Shown here in pieces: positions 44,680 to 52,868 of a stretch of 64,000 nucleotides of DNA. Position numbers and translations under genes: made by a program. The notes under the pieces are model-generated. The model did no database searches. It had not been told where the DNA came from and saw only the letters and a program-made list of their open reading frames with translations. The DNA comes from Kaistia soli DSM 19436 (GTDB lineage Bacteria > Pseudomonadota > Alphaproteobacteria > Rhizobiales > Kaistiaceae), in contig NZ_FQUP01000001.1 in assembly GCF_900129325.1 (NCBI RefSeq), positions 496,001 to 560,000 on the forward strand, given 5' to 3'. Positions within the stretch are counted from its first letter, which is position 1. Each line of letters starts with the position of its first letter.

Positions 44680-46116
44680 ATGTCCAGCACCTCCGCCCTG
44701 ACTCGCCCAACACCTGAGCTCATCGAACGCTTTGCCGCGATTGTCGGCCCCCGGCATGCCCTCACCGACGCCGAGGCGACGCTGCCTTACCGCACCGAAT
44801 GGCGCGACCGATTCCCCGGCGCAACACCGCTCGTGCTGCGGCCGGAGTCGACCGCGGAGGTCGCCGCCATCCTCGCGCTCGCCAATGAGGCACGCTGCGC
44901 CATCGTTCCGCAGAGTGGCAATACAGGTCTCGTCGGCGGGCAGGTGCCCGACCAGAGCGACACCGAGATCGTCCTCTCGCTCGATCGGATGACGCGGATC
45001 CGGGACGTCGACGCCGAGGGCTACACGATGACGGCGGAGGCCGGCGCGATTCTCGCCGACGTCCAGGCCGCAGCTGAAGAGGCCGGCCGACTGTTTCCGC
45101 TGTCGCTCGGTGCCGAAGGTTCATGCCGCATCGGCGGCAACATCTCTTCCAACGCCGGCGGTACAGCCGTGCTTGCCTATGGCAACACGCGCGATCTCGT
45201 GCTCGGCTTGGAGGTCGTGCTGGCCGATGGGCGCATCTGGGAAGGGCTGACAGGCCTCCGCAAGGACAATACCGGCTACGATCTCAAGCAACTCTTCATC
45301 GGGGGTGAAGGCACGCTCGGCGTGGTGACCGCGGCGGTGCTGAAGCTCTATCCGCGACCGCGCGGCCAGGCGGTGGCATTCGCGGCCGTCGAAAGTCCCG
45401 CTGCCGCCCTGTCGCTGTTCACGGAGGCGCGCGCGCGGGCGGGACATGATCTCACCGGCTTCGAGCTGATGCCGCGCATCGGGCTCCAGATGGTGCTCGA
45501 CCATCTGCCCGGCACGCGCGACCCGCTCGCCGAGACCTCCCCCTGGTATGTCCTGATCGAAATCGCCTCGGGCCATTCGGACGAGGCAGCAGCGGCAACG
45601 CTCGAGGATGTGCTCGGCACGGCGTTCGAGGCCGGGACGGTCATCGACGCCGCAATCGCGCAGTCGATAGCCGACCGCAAGGCCTTTTGGCATCTGAGGC
45701 ACGGCATGTCGGAAGCGCAGAAACCAGAAGGCGGCTCGATCAAGCACGACGTCTCGGTGCCGGTGGCGCGCGTGCCAGAATTCCTGGACGAGGCGATCGC
45801 GGCCGTCGCAGCCATGGTACCCGGCTGCCGGCCGGTGCCGTTCGGCCATCTCGGCGACGGCAACATCCACTTCAACGTCTCGCAGCCTTTAGGCGCGGAC
45901 AAGGCGGCGTTTCTGGCCCGCTGGGAGGAGATGAACGGGCTCGTGCACGGCATCGTCGCCAGCTATCGCGGGTCGATTTCGGCCGAGCATGGCATCGGCC
46001 GCCTGAAGCGCGACCTGCTGCCGGGCGTCAAGGGGCCGGTGGCCATGGACATGATGCGCGCCATCAAGGCCGCCTTCGATCCAAACGGCATCCTCAATCC
46101 CGGCAAGATGCTCTGA
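44680..46116 (+). CDS. FAD-linked oxidase, D-2-hydroxyacid/2-hydroxyglutarate dehydrogenase-like
   Basis: A 478-residue flavoprotein of the vanillyl-alcohol-oxidase fold. The FAD-binding domain (about 35-215) shows VPQSGNTGLVGGQVPD and GGNISSNAGGTAVLAYGNTRDLVLG. The C-terminal FAD-oxidase domain ends GHLGDGNIHFN, SAEHGIGRLKR and FDPNGILNPGKM. The close match to the D2HGDH group suggests oxidation of D-2-hydroxyglutarate or D-lactate to the keto acid, passing electrons to an electron-transfer flavoprotein or quinone. ATG 44680 gives MSSTSALTRP. It is divergent from fabI. Confidence 0.9.
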   Translation: MSSTSALTRPTPELIERFAAIVGPRHALTDAEATLPYRTEWRDRFPGATPLVLRPESTAEVAAILALANEARCAIVPQSGNTGLVGGQVPDQSDTEIVLSLDRMTRIRDVDAEGYTMTAEAGAILADVQAAAEEAGRLFPLSLGAEGSCRIGGNISSNAGGTAVLAYGNTRDLVLGLEVVLADGRIWEGLTGLRKDNTGYDLKQLFIGGEGTLGVVTAAVLKLYPRPRGQAVAFAAVESPAAALSLFTEARARAGHDLTGFELMPRIGLQMVLDHLPGTRDPLAETSPWYVLIEIASGHSDEAAAATLEDVLGTAFEAGTVIDAAIAQSIADRKAFWHLRHGMSEAQKPEGGSIKHDVSVPVARVPEFLDEAIAAVAAMVPGCRPVPFGHLGDGNIHFNVSQPLGADKAAFLARWEEMNGLVHGIVASYRGSISAEHGIGRLKRDLLPGVKGPVAMDMMRAIKAAFDPNGILNPGKML

Positions 46117-46266
46117 TTCCCGCGGAGACTGCGACGTCGCGCGCGTCGCGGTTGGCGTCGGAAACGCCTACCCTTCGGCGTCTTCCCCTGTTCATGGACA
46201 GACCATGGCGCCCCCGAGGTCTCGAAAGCCTGGAACGCTTCGCCTCACCGGCGGGCTTGTCCACAC

Positions 46267-46947
46267 ATGACGAAGGCGCCGCGCAAACCCGCCGGCAGCC
46301 GAGCCGCAACGGGCACGACCGATGGGTCGGTGCAGCACGAGCTCCCCTTTGATACCGATCCACCGCCCGGACCTCAGCGCTCTGAGATGACGCCCCCCAA
46401 AAAGACGCGCAAGGCGGGGCCACGCACCGGCGTCCAGCCGCGCAAGGCGCCCAAGAAAGCAGACGCGGCTCCCAAGGTGCGTCAGCGCACTGCGTCACGA
46501 TCAAAGGCTGCAGCCAAGGAGCCGACAGGTTTCGGCGCCTGGCTCTGGCTGCTCGTCATCGGGCAGCTTCTCGTGACCGCGCGCATGATCGACACGCTGA
46601 TGAAGATGGCCAATGTCGTTGGGACCGAGGTCTGGAAGGAACATCCCATCCTCGTTTCCGCTGACCTTGCGCTCTATGGGGCCGCCTTCCTGCTGCAACT
46701 GGCGGTGCTCGCGGCCATGGCGCTGCGGAAAGCTCAGTTCGTGCCGCTCTTCATCACGGCCGTCGTCGTCTATTTCCTGATCGGGCGCCTCGAGTCGGTG
46801 CTCGCCATTGCCTTTCTCGGCATGGATCCGGGCCGCCTCCTCACCCGCGCCGTACTGGTGCCGATGGCGGCAGAACTTGGCGTCGGGCTGCTCTGGAGCG
46901 CTTATGTCCTGCGCTCGCGGCGGGTGAAGAACACCTTCGTGCGCTGA
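46267..46947 (+). CDS. Membrane protein with Lys/Pro-rich N-terminus (DUF2569-like)
   Basis: A 226-residue protein of two parts. Residues 1-85 are disordered, rich in Lys, Pro, Arg and Ala (PPKKTRKAGPRTGVQPRKAP). Residues 87-220 form four membrane helices, beginning GFGAWLWLLVIGQLLVTARM, which resembles the DUF2569 family; this assignment is moderate. The basic tail could bind nucleic acid or acidic lipids at the membrane, which is inference. The ATG lies 150 bp after the FAD-oxidase gene. Confidence 0.72.
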   Translation: MTKAPRKPAGSRAATGTTDGSVQHELPFDTDPPPGPQRSEMTPPKKTRKAGPRTGVQPRKAPKKADAAPKVRQRTASRSKAAAKEPTGFGAWLWLLVIGQLLVTARMIDTLMKMANVVGTEVWKEHPILVSADLALYGAAFLLQLAVLAAMALRKAQFVPLFITAVVVYFLIGRLESVLAIAFLGMDPGRLLTRAVLVPMAAELGVGLLWSAYVLRSRRVKNTFVR

Positions 46948-47149
46948 CGCGGATGGACGGCGTGGAAACTTCCCGTCAACCCTATGCGGTCATCCCCTGC
47001 TAACCCTCTCTGAAACCAAGGGATATTAACCACGTTCCTTAAGGTGGAAACGGCTCTGCCCATGCCATTCTCCTCTCCACGGACGCGGCGGTCGCCCTTC
47101 GCCAGACCACCGCTTCACACCTTGTTAACCGTTGAGAATGAGGCACAGA

Positions 47150-47722
47150 ATGGGACGCACCGCCGCCAACACGAACGCCACCCAGCGCGATCTCCGGCTC
47201 GATCCGTTCTCTCTCCCGGTGCGCTATTCCGCTATCCTGTCGCACCCGAACGGTGTCGCCGCCATCGTGCTCGGCCGTGACCACGTCACCGTCAAGCGGC
47301 CGCTCGGCGGCATCGATGCGACGCTCTCCTGCCCGATTCGCGCCTTCCGCGGCGTCGCCGTGCGCATGACGGTTGATGCCGTATCTGACCGGTTGCGGAC
47401 GGAAATCGAACTGATGCATCCGGATAGCGCCATGTCGCTGCCGCTTGCCTCGGTCGAAGATCTCGGCGACGGCGAGGATGTCGCGGCCGACTGGCAGGCC
47501 TGGGGCAAGGCGCTCGGCCTGCCGCTCCTGATCATCGAGACGGACGGCACGGTGCGCGAGGCGATGCCCCGTCTCGGCGGCCTCGACATCCAGGCGCCGC
47601 GCGCTCGCCGCATGGTCGCTTCGATGAAGCGTCGCCGCCCCCGTTTTCTGAAGCGCCGCAAGATCGGATCGAAGGGCGAGACCGCCCGCGTCGAGGTCAA
47701 CGAGATCATCGCCCGCGACTGA
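47150..47722 (+). CDS. DUF6101 family protein
   Basis: A 190-residue soluble protein, unknown function, matching a rhizobial family usually found beside ubiA. It begins MGRTAANTNATQRDLRLDPF, has a beta-rich middle (VAAIVLGRDHVTVKRPLGG), an acidic stretch and a strongly basic C-terminal region (RRMVASMKRRRPRFLKRRK) that may bind RNA or polyphosphate. ATG 47150 has GAGG eight bases upstream; ATG 47138 and TTG 47132 are alternatives. TTAACC motifs occur in the upstream gap. It is convergent with ubiA (6 bp apart). Confidence 0.78.
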   Translation: MGRTAANTNATQRDLRLDPFSLPVRYSAILSHPNGVAAIVLGRDHVTVKRPLGGIDATLSCPIRAFRGVAVRMTVDAVSDRLRTEIELMHPDSAMSLPLASVEDLGDGEDVAADWQAWGKALGLPLLIIETDGTVREAMPRLGGLDIQAPRARRMVASMKRRRPRFLKRRKIGSKGETARVEVNEIIARD

Positions 47723-47728
47723 GCGGCG

Positions 47729-48676
47729 TCAGGTTCCGGCAGCTCCAAGCAATCCGTCGAGCAGCAGCCCGGCGAGGAAGATGAGGCCGAACGGCCAGTT
47801 GGACTTGAAGAGGCGCAGCTGCAGCGCGCCATCGTCCAGATCGATCCGCGCCACCTGCCAGCCCAGCTGCGCCGCGCCGGCCGCGAGGCCGATATAGGCG
47901 AGCGGCCCGGCCTGCGCGAACAGCAGCGCCGCCGCGAAGAGCGCCACCGCCCCGGCATAGAAGAAGCCGACATAGAGCGGCGCGCGATCCCCGAACAGCC
48001 GCGCTGTCGAGCGCACGCCGACGATCGCGTCGTCCTCCTTGTCCTGCAGTGCGTAGATCGTGTCATAGCCGATCGTCCAGGCGACGCCGCCGGCATAGAG
48101 CAGCACCGGCGCGACCGAAAGGCTGCCGAACCACGCCGCCCAGCCCATCAGCGCACCCCAGGAAAAGGCGAGACCAAGCACGGATTGCGGCCAGTCGGTG
48201 ATGCGCTTCATGAACGGGTAGGCCGCCACGACGCCGAGCGAACAAAAGCCGAGCAGGATCGTGAACGGATTGAACGCCAAGAGAACCAGCAGGCCGACAA
48301 AGGCCTGCAGCAGCAGGAAGATCTTCGCCTTGATGACGCTGACCTGCCCACTCGGGATAGGCCGCGAGCGCGTCCGCGCGACGCCGGCGTCGAGATCGCG
48401 ATCGACGATGTCGTTATAGGTGCAGCCGGCGCCACGCATCGCGACGGCCCCGATGAAGAACAGCAGGCAATGCCACAAATTCGGCAGCGGCGCATTGGCC
48501 GCGCCGCTTGCCAGCACCGCCGACCACCAGCAGGGCAGCAGCAGCAATTGCCAGCCGATCGGCCTGTCCCAGCGGGCAAGGCGCGCATAGGGTTTCAGCC
48601 AGGGCGGCGCGAAGCGATCGACCACATTGCCGCGCGCGGCATCGGCGACCTGGCTGGCGTGAGGGCTGTTCGTCAT
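47729..48676 (-). CDS. ubiA: 4-hydroxybenzoate polyprenyltransferase
   Basis: Integral membrane enzyme of ubiquinone synthesis that attaches the polyprenyl chain to 4-hydroxybenzoate. It has 315 residues with eight to nine helices. The two Asp-rich motifs are CTYNDIVDRDLDAGVARTRSRP and YDTIYALQDKEDDAIVGVRSTA. ATG 48676 gives MTNSPHASQV; an earlier start at 48706 is possible. Supplies the quinone that feeds the respiratory chain ending in the oxidase at 12-17 kb. Confidence 0.95.
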   Translation of the reverse strand: MTNSPHASQVADAARGNVVDRFAPPWLKPYARLARWDRPIGWQLLLLPCWWSAVLASGAANAPLPNLWHCLLFFIGAVAMRGAGCTYNDIVDRDLDAGVARTRSRPIPSGQVSVIKAKIFLLLQAFVGLLVLLAFNPFTILLGFCSLGVVAAYPFMKRITDWPQSVLGLAFSWGALMGWAAWFGSLSVAPVLLYAGGVAWTIGYDTIYALQDKEDDAIVGVRSTARLFGDRAPLYVGFFYAGAVALFAAALLFAQAGPLAYIGLAAGAAQLGWQVARIDLDDGALQLRLFKSNWPFGLIFLAGLLLDGLLGAAGT

Positions 48677-48710
48677 CCCGAGCTTTCTCGTCGCGTGCTT
48701 TTCCACCGCC

Positions 48711-49550
48711 TTATGCCACCGCGCCGACGAAACCGGGATGCAAATTCGTCGGCGACCCGCGGCTCAGCGTCCGATGATGGGTCAGCGTCAGGAAACGCTG
48801 CAGGCCAAGCCCTTCGGCAAGCGCGATCGACGCCACATTGCCGTCGGCGACATGATAGCGCGGAAGCCGCGACCGCTCCGCCAGAACTGCGAGCGCCGTC
48901 GCGACCACCCGCCGCGCGAGACCCTCGCGGCGGCGGTCGCGGCGCGTGACCACGCCACCGATCTCGAAGACCGGCCCGTGATTGCGAAACACGCAGCAGA
49001 CGGCGCCGGGGCGTTCGGGTGCACCCGGATCATCGAGCACGCAGAAGAAGGCGTCGTCGGAGGCAAGCTGCGGTTCCAGCGTGGCGCGCTCATGCCCCTG
49101 CTCGCTGATCAGGGCGAAATCGCCATCCCCAGGGCGCGATGTGATCCGCACGGCCGGATCGCGCTGGAAAACGCCGTTCGCGGTGTAGGAGAAGTAGCGC
49201 GCGGTCTGTTCGAAACCGGCGCGTGCCGCCAGCACGGCGCGCTCTGCATCGCTCTGCAATTTGAAGACGGCGCCGCCCGCAAGCGGCACGTGCTCCATCA
49301 GGACGGCAGAGAGTTCGGCCGCATCGCTCGCCAGGAACGCGACTAGCGCGCAGTCGCCATAGGTCGCGCGGTCCCAGGCGCTGGCTTCCGTTTCGAGCAG
49401 GACAAGCGTTGCCCGGCGGTCGCCCTCGGCGACCATCATCGCCCGCGTGTTGCGAGGGTAGAGAAAAAGATGTTTCAGTAAGGCCACGTTGCGAAGCGGT
49501 GCCTCGGCAAGGTGCCTGACGATCGCCTCGCGATCTTCGATGATGATCAT
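48711..49550 (-). CDS. GNAT family N-acetyltransferase
   Basis: A 279-residue protein whose C-terminal half is a GNAT domain (FEIGGVVTRRDRRREGLARRVVATALAVLAE, then YHVADGNVASIALAEGLGLQRF). The N-terminal half (about 1-120) is divergent and may be a degenerate GNAT copy. ATG 49550 (MIIIEDREAIV) has GGGGGG eight bases upstream; the TTG two codons earlier is not needed. The substrate is unknown. It lies 34 bp upstream of ubiA on the same strand and divergent from the DUF899 gene. Confidence 0.85.
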   Translation of the reverse strand: MIIIEDREAIVRHLAEAPLRNVALLKHLFLYPRNTRAMMVAEGDRRATLVLLETEASAWDRATYGDCALVAFLASDAAELSAVLMEHVPLAGGAVFKLQSDAERAVLAARAGFEQTARYFSYTANGVFQRDPAVRITSRPGDGDFALISEQGHERATLEPQLASDDAFFCVLDDPGAPERPGAVCCVFRNHGPVFEIGGVVTRRDRRREGLARRVVATALAVLAERSRLPRYHVADGNVASIALAEGLGLQRFLTLTHHRTLSRGSPTNLHPGFVGAVA

Positions 49551-49726
49551 TGGCAATGCCCCCCGGCTTCATCGGCCCGGATCATGCGCGGTCGCACCGA
49601 CGGGCGCAATTCCCGGGCGGCGCCTGTCGGAACTGGACACGCCTGTTCGTCCTTGAGGAACGGGCACTTGATCGTGCGCCGCCGGACAGCCGATTCCGGG
49701 ACAGCCAATTCATGGAGGAGGACAGC

Positions 49727-50428
49727 ATGACGGAGACCCTCTTGCCCGCCGCGGAGCTTGCCGCGCGCAATCCGGTTCGTATCCTGAACGAGAGCGCCGA
49801 ATATCGCGCCGCGCGCCAGAAGCTGCTGATCGAGGAATATGAGCTGCGCCGGTTGACCGAGCGCGTGGCGGAGATGCGGCGCGCATTGCCGCCCGGCGCG
49901 CCGGTGACCGGCGACTATCGCTTCATCGCCGAGGACGGCCGCGAGGTGAGTTTCGCCGCGCTGTTCGGCGATCATCGGACCCTCGCGATCTACAACTACA
50001 TGTTCGGCCCGCAGCGCGCCCGCCCCTGCCCGATGTGCACCAACCTGCTCGGCGCGCTCGAAGGTAACGCCAATGACGTGATGCAGCAGATGGCGCTCGC
50101 CGTCGTCGCGCGCTCGCCGATCGAGAAGCTGAACGCCTGGAAGAAGGAGCGCGGCTGGAAGGCGCTGCAGCTCTACAGCGACGCGAATGGCAACTGGTCG
50201 CGCGATTATCACGCCGTCGGCGATGACGGCGGCGACATTCCGGGCCTGCATGTCTTCACGCGCCGCGACGGCACGATCCGCCATTTCTGGAGCGGCGAGA
50301 TGACCGAAGGCGACCCCGGCCAGGACCCGCGCGGCGCGCCGGAACTCGCCCCGCTCTGGCACATGCTTGACATGCGCCCCGAAGGCCGCGCGCCGGACTG
50401 GTATCCGGATCTCGACTACCCGAAATAG
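49727..50428 (+). CDS. DUF899 thioredoxin-fold protein
   Basis: A 233-residue protein of the DUF899 family, predicted thioredoxin-like. The C101-PM-C104 pair follows IYNYMFGPQRARP, and the C-terminus has IRHFWSGEM and the conserved APDWYPDLDYPK ending. ATG 49727 follows GAGGAGG at a few bases; the open frame extends upstream to 49550 but that part is not conserved-looking. The last 58 codons are duplicated 2,390 bp downstream as a broken copy. The function is unknown; a redox role is inferred from the CxxC. Confidence 0.88.
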   Translation: MTETLLPAAELAARNPVRILNESAEYRAARQKLLIEEYELRRLTERVAEMRRALPPGAPVTGDYRFIAEDGREVSFAALFGDHRTLAIYNYMFGPQRARPCPMCTNLLGALEGNANDVMQQMALAVVARSPIEKLNAWKKERGWKALQLYSDANGNWSRDYHAVGDDGGDIPGLHVFTRRDGTIRHFWSGEMTEGDPGQDPRGAPELAPLWHMLDMRPEGRAPDWYPDLDYPK

Positions 50429-50479
50429 GCGGCGCTCAGGCCGCGCCGCCCAGCCGCTTCATACGGGAAAAAGCGGCTC
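50251..50479. repeat. Direct repeat, left copy (DUF899 tail + GNAT tail remnant)
   Basis: About 229 bp nearly identical to 52641-52868, offset 2,390 bp. The core from 50261 to 50462 differs at only three positions (one Thr/Ser change and two silent changes). It covers the last 58 DUF899 codons, the 7-bp gap and about 44 bp matching the 3' end of the GNAT gene at 52826. Here the GNAT tail is a dead remnant with a one-base length difference. Together with the right copy it brackets the ArsR/MFS pair. Confidence 0.9.
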
Positions 50480-50495
50480 TTGCAGCTCATGTCAT

Positions 50496-51194
50496 CTATC
50501 TTGCACAGGTGATCCCGAACGTCGCCTTGAGGGCGGTGTGGCCTTTCGGTGTGACCTCCAGGGCGCGGTTCGCCGCCCGACGCCGCACCCAACCTTGCTC
50601 CATCGCATGCGTGCAAATCGCAGCACCGAGCACGCCGGCAATATGTGGGCGCCGCTCGCTCCAATCCAGGCAAGGCCGGCAGAATGGGCGAGAGGATTGT
50701 TTGCCGATATCGGGCTTCAGGATGCCCATGTCATGCATCCATGTGCGGCCCGTATCGGTCAACCGGGCGCCGTCGCCGTCGATCTCCACGGCTCCGCGCG
50801 CTTGCAGGGCGTCCGCTATGTCAACGCCGAGTTGCCCTGCCAGATGATCGTAGCAGGTCCTTGCGGCACGCATCGCGAGATCCCGTGGACCTGTTCGGAC
50901 AAGTGGGCGCACCTCGATCCCACCCGCGATCTGCATGATGCCCTCGATCATATGCGCGACAGCTGGACTGGCGAGTCGGTGATACCGGTGACGACCCTGT
51001 TTCTCGACCACGATCAGGCCGACGAGGATCAACCGCGCCAGATGGCTGCTGGCGGTTTGCGGCGTGATCGCGGCGACTTCTGCCAGTTCGCTCGCCGTCA
51101 ATGCGCGGCCATCCATAAGGGCCGCGAGCATGGCTGCCCGTGCGGGCTCGCCTACCGCCGCCGCGACTTCCGCCATTCCGTTCGCTGTCACCAT
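50496..51194 (-). CDS. ArsR-type winged-helix transcriptional regulator
   Basis: A 232-residue regulator with an N-terminal ArsR/SmtB-type winged helix: VGEPARAAMLAALMDGRALTASELAEVA, recognition helix ITPQTASSHLARLILVGLI, and wing VEKQGRHRYHRL. The C-terminal half (about 100-232) is an added domain with scattered Cys and His (ARTCYDHLAGQLGVD, RPFCRPCLDW), whose ligand is unknown. It is divergent from an MFS transporter gene; two inverted repeats lie in the 119-bp gap and are candidate operators. The likely role is repression of the transporter until a ligand appears. Regulator and transporter lie within a repeat-flanked cassette. Confidence 0.9.
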   Translation of the reverse strand: MVTANGMAEVAAAVGEPARAAMLAALMDGRALTASELAEVAAITPQTASSHLARLILVGLIVVEKQGRHRYHRLASPAVAHMIEGIMQIAGGIEVRPLVRTGPRDLAMRAARTCYDHLAGQLGVDIADALQARGAVEIDGDGARLTDTGRTWMHDMGILKPDIGKQSSRPFCRPCLDWSERRPHIAGVLGAAICTHAMEQGWVRRRAANRALEVTPKGHTALKATFGITCAR

Positions 51195-51241
51195 CTGCCA
51201 GCCTTTCGTTGATTTCCAGCGTAGCGCGCCGCAGGCAGCAT

Positions 51242-51263
51242 TGCTTCGGCCTCGGTCGAAGCA
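51242..51263. promoter_or_regulatory. Inverted repeat 1, candidate operator
   Basis: TGCTTCG-N8-CGAAGCA, perfect 7-bp arms. It lies in the gap between the ArsR-type and MFS genes, centred 36 bp from inverted repeat 2. It has the same spacer length as repeat 2 but different arm sequence. Confidence 0.45.
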
Positions 51264-51276
51264 TCGGCCACGGATT

Positions 51277-51300
51277 TGTTGCGATCAACGGGTCGCAACA
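51277..51300. promoter_or_regulatory. Inverted repeat 2, candidate operator
   Basis: TGTTGCGA-N8-TCGCAACA, perfect 8-bp arms, ending 13 bp before the MFS start codon. A dimeric winged-helix repressor bound here would block ribosome-proximal transcription of the transporter. It could alternatively form a hairpin in the MFS leader. Confidence 0.5.
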
Positions 51301-51313
51301 TCCGGAATCATTC

Positions 51314-52582
51314 ATGACACCATCATCGTTCTTCACGCCGCGACGGTTCTTCGGCTGGCGCGTGGTCGCGGCGACCTTTGTCCTCGCCGTCTTTGGCTGG
51401 GGCGTCGGCTTCTACGGTCCGCCCGTCTTTCTCTATGAGGTCGTTGCCCGCACGGGCTGGCCGGTTCAGATCGTGTCGGCGGCTGTCACCGCGCATTTCC
51501 TGATCGGCGCCATCGTCGTCGCCAATTTGCCCGGGCTTTATCGCTGGGTCGGTGTGGCGCAGGCGACTGTCATGGGTGCACTTCTACTGGCGCTCGGGAC
51601 GCTCGGTTGGGCGTTGGCGCAGCAGCCTTGGCAGCTTTTCCTCGCCGCCTTCGCGAGTGGTGCAGGTTGGGTTGCCATGGGAGCCGCAGCCGTGAACGCC
51701 CTGATCGCACCGTGGTTCGTCCAAAGGCGACCGGCGGCACTGAGCATGGCTTATAACGGCGCCAGCCTTGGCGGCGTCATCTTCTCGCCCCTGTGGATCA
51801 CGCTCATCGCGACCATAGGCTTTCAATTTGCAACGCTGGCGATCGGCGGCGTGATGGTGCTGGTTGTCGCCATTCTCTCCGTCTTTGTGTTCTCGAAAAC
51901 GCCCGAAGGTCTAGGACAGGTCGCCGATGGCGGGGCTGCCTATCCGATGACAGGAAGAGCCACGCCGATCCTACCTGCTCGGGGGTCGCTTTGGCGTGAT
52001 CGCAAATTCCTGACGCTTGCGGGCGGCATGATGCTTGGCCTCTTCGCGCAAATCGGCCTGTTGGCGCACCTGTTTTCGCTGCTGGTGCCGGTCTTGGGCG
52101 AGCGAATGACGGGCTTTGCCATGGGTGCGGCGACACTGGCAGCCATCCTGGGTCGGTCGGCAGTTGGCTGGCTCATGCCCCTGTCGGCTGACCGGCGTAT
52201 CGTCGCCTGCCTGAGCTATGGCGTGCAGATGATTGGCTCTCTCATGCTCATTATCGCTGCTCTGGCGGGTAGTACGGTGGCTCTGACGCTGGGAATAACC
52301 CTGTTCGGGCTCGGAATTGGCAATGCAACCTCTCTGCCACCGCTTATCGCCCAGAAGGAGTTCGATCCCAAGGATGCGTCTAGGGTCGTTCCGCTTATCG
52401 TCGCCATCGGACAGGGCGGCTACGCCTTTGCGCCGGCCATTTTCGGCTTTCTCAGGCCGGATATCCACCATGTGGGAACGGCCATTGGAGACAGCGGGCT
52501 TGCAATCTTCTCGGCCGCAGCCGCCGTGCAGTTCGCAGCGATCTGTTGCTTCCTCGCAGGTCGTGGCGAGACAAGCGCATAG
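51314..52582 (+). CDS. MFS transporter
   Basis: Major facilitator superfamily carrier of 422 residues with 12 predicted helices and a central cytoplasmic loop (about 195-225). It begins FFGWRVVAATFVLAVFGWGVGFYGPPVFLYEV, as in the oxalate/formate-antiporter-like and monocarboxylate-type MFS group. ATG 51314 is the first Met after the operator region; the upstream open frame is not hydrophobic. The substrate is unknown. Base composition looks lower in GC than flanking core genes. It is divergent from an ArsR-type regulator and lies between two direct repeats, which suggests the pair was acquired together. Confidence 0.92.
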   Translation: MTPSSFFTPRRFFGWRVVAATFVLAVFGWGVGFYGPPVFLYEVVARTGWPVQIVSAAVTAHFLIGAIVVANLPGLYRWVGVAQATVMGALLLALGTLGWALAQQPWQLFLAAFASGAGWVAMGAAAVNALIAPWFVQRRPAALSMAYNGASLGGVIFSPLWITLIATIGFQFATLAIGGVMVLVVAILSVFVFSKTPEGLGQVADGGAAYPMTGRATPILPARGSLWRDRKFLTLAGGMMLGLFAQIGLLAHLFSLLVPVLGERMTGFAMGAATLAAILGRSAVGWLMPLSADRRIVACLSYGVQMIGSLMLIIAALAGSTVALTLGITLFGLGIGNATSLPPLIAQKEFDPKDASRVVPLIVAIGQGGYAFAPAIFGFLRPDIHHVGTAIGDSGLAIFSAAAAVQFAAICCFLAGRGETSA

Positions 52583-52640
52583 GGTACCTGGTTCACCAGC
52601 AGCGCTACCGAAAGAACCCGCTAGAGTATCGGGATCGCAC

Positions 52641-52818
52641 TGGCTTCTCGCGCCGCGACGGCTCGATCCGCCATTTCTGGAGCGGCGAGATGACCGAGGG
52701 CGACCCCGGCCAGGACCCGCGCGGCGCGCCGGAACTCGCCCCGCTCTGGCACATGCTCGACATGCGCCCCGAAGGCCGCGCGCCGGACTGGTATCCGGAT
52801 CTCGACTACCCGAAATAG
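52641..52818 (+). pseudogene. DUF899 C-terminal fragment (duplicate tail)
   Basis: In-frame copy of the last 58 residues of the intact DUF899 protein at 49727 (SRRDGSIRHFWSGEM ... PDLDYPK, stop), with no N-terminal two thirds and no CxxC motif. Sequence upstream of 52641 is unrelated. An open frame continues back to 52546, but its first part does not match DUF899. It is a relic produced when the ArsR/MFS segment entered, and not expected to give a working protein. Confidence 0.85.
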
Positions 52819-52868
52819 GCGGCGCTCAGGCCGCGCCGCCCAGCCGCTTCATGAAGAAAAAGCGGCTC
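52641..52868. repeat. Direct repeat, right copy
   Basis: About 228 bp matching 50251-50479. It contains the DUF899 tail relic, the 7-bp gap and the intact 3' end of the GNAT gene. It marks the right boundary of the ArsR/MFS cassette. Confidence 0.9.

Noticed and set aside
46948-47149. CtrA binding site (TTAA-N7-TTAA) upstream of the DUF6101 gene
   Set aside because: Two TTAACC half-sites occur, but the nearest paired TTAA spacing is nine bases, so the full motif is not met.
52546-52818. 90-codon frame as an intact small gene
   Set aside because: Its last 58 codons copy the DUF899 C-terminus while the first part is unrelated; it is better read as a truncated duplicate than a gene.
50251-52868. 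Composite transposon or IS element
   Set aside because: The flanking repeats are gene fragments in direct orientation without terminal inverted repeats, and no transposase or integrase is encoded between them.
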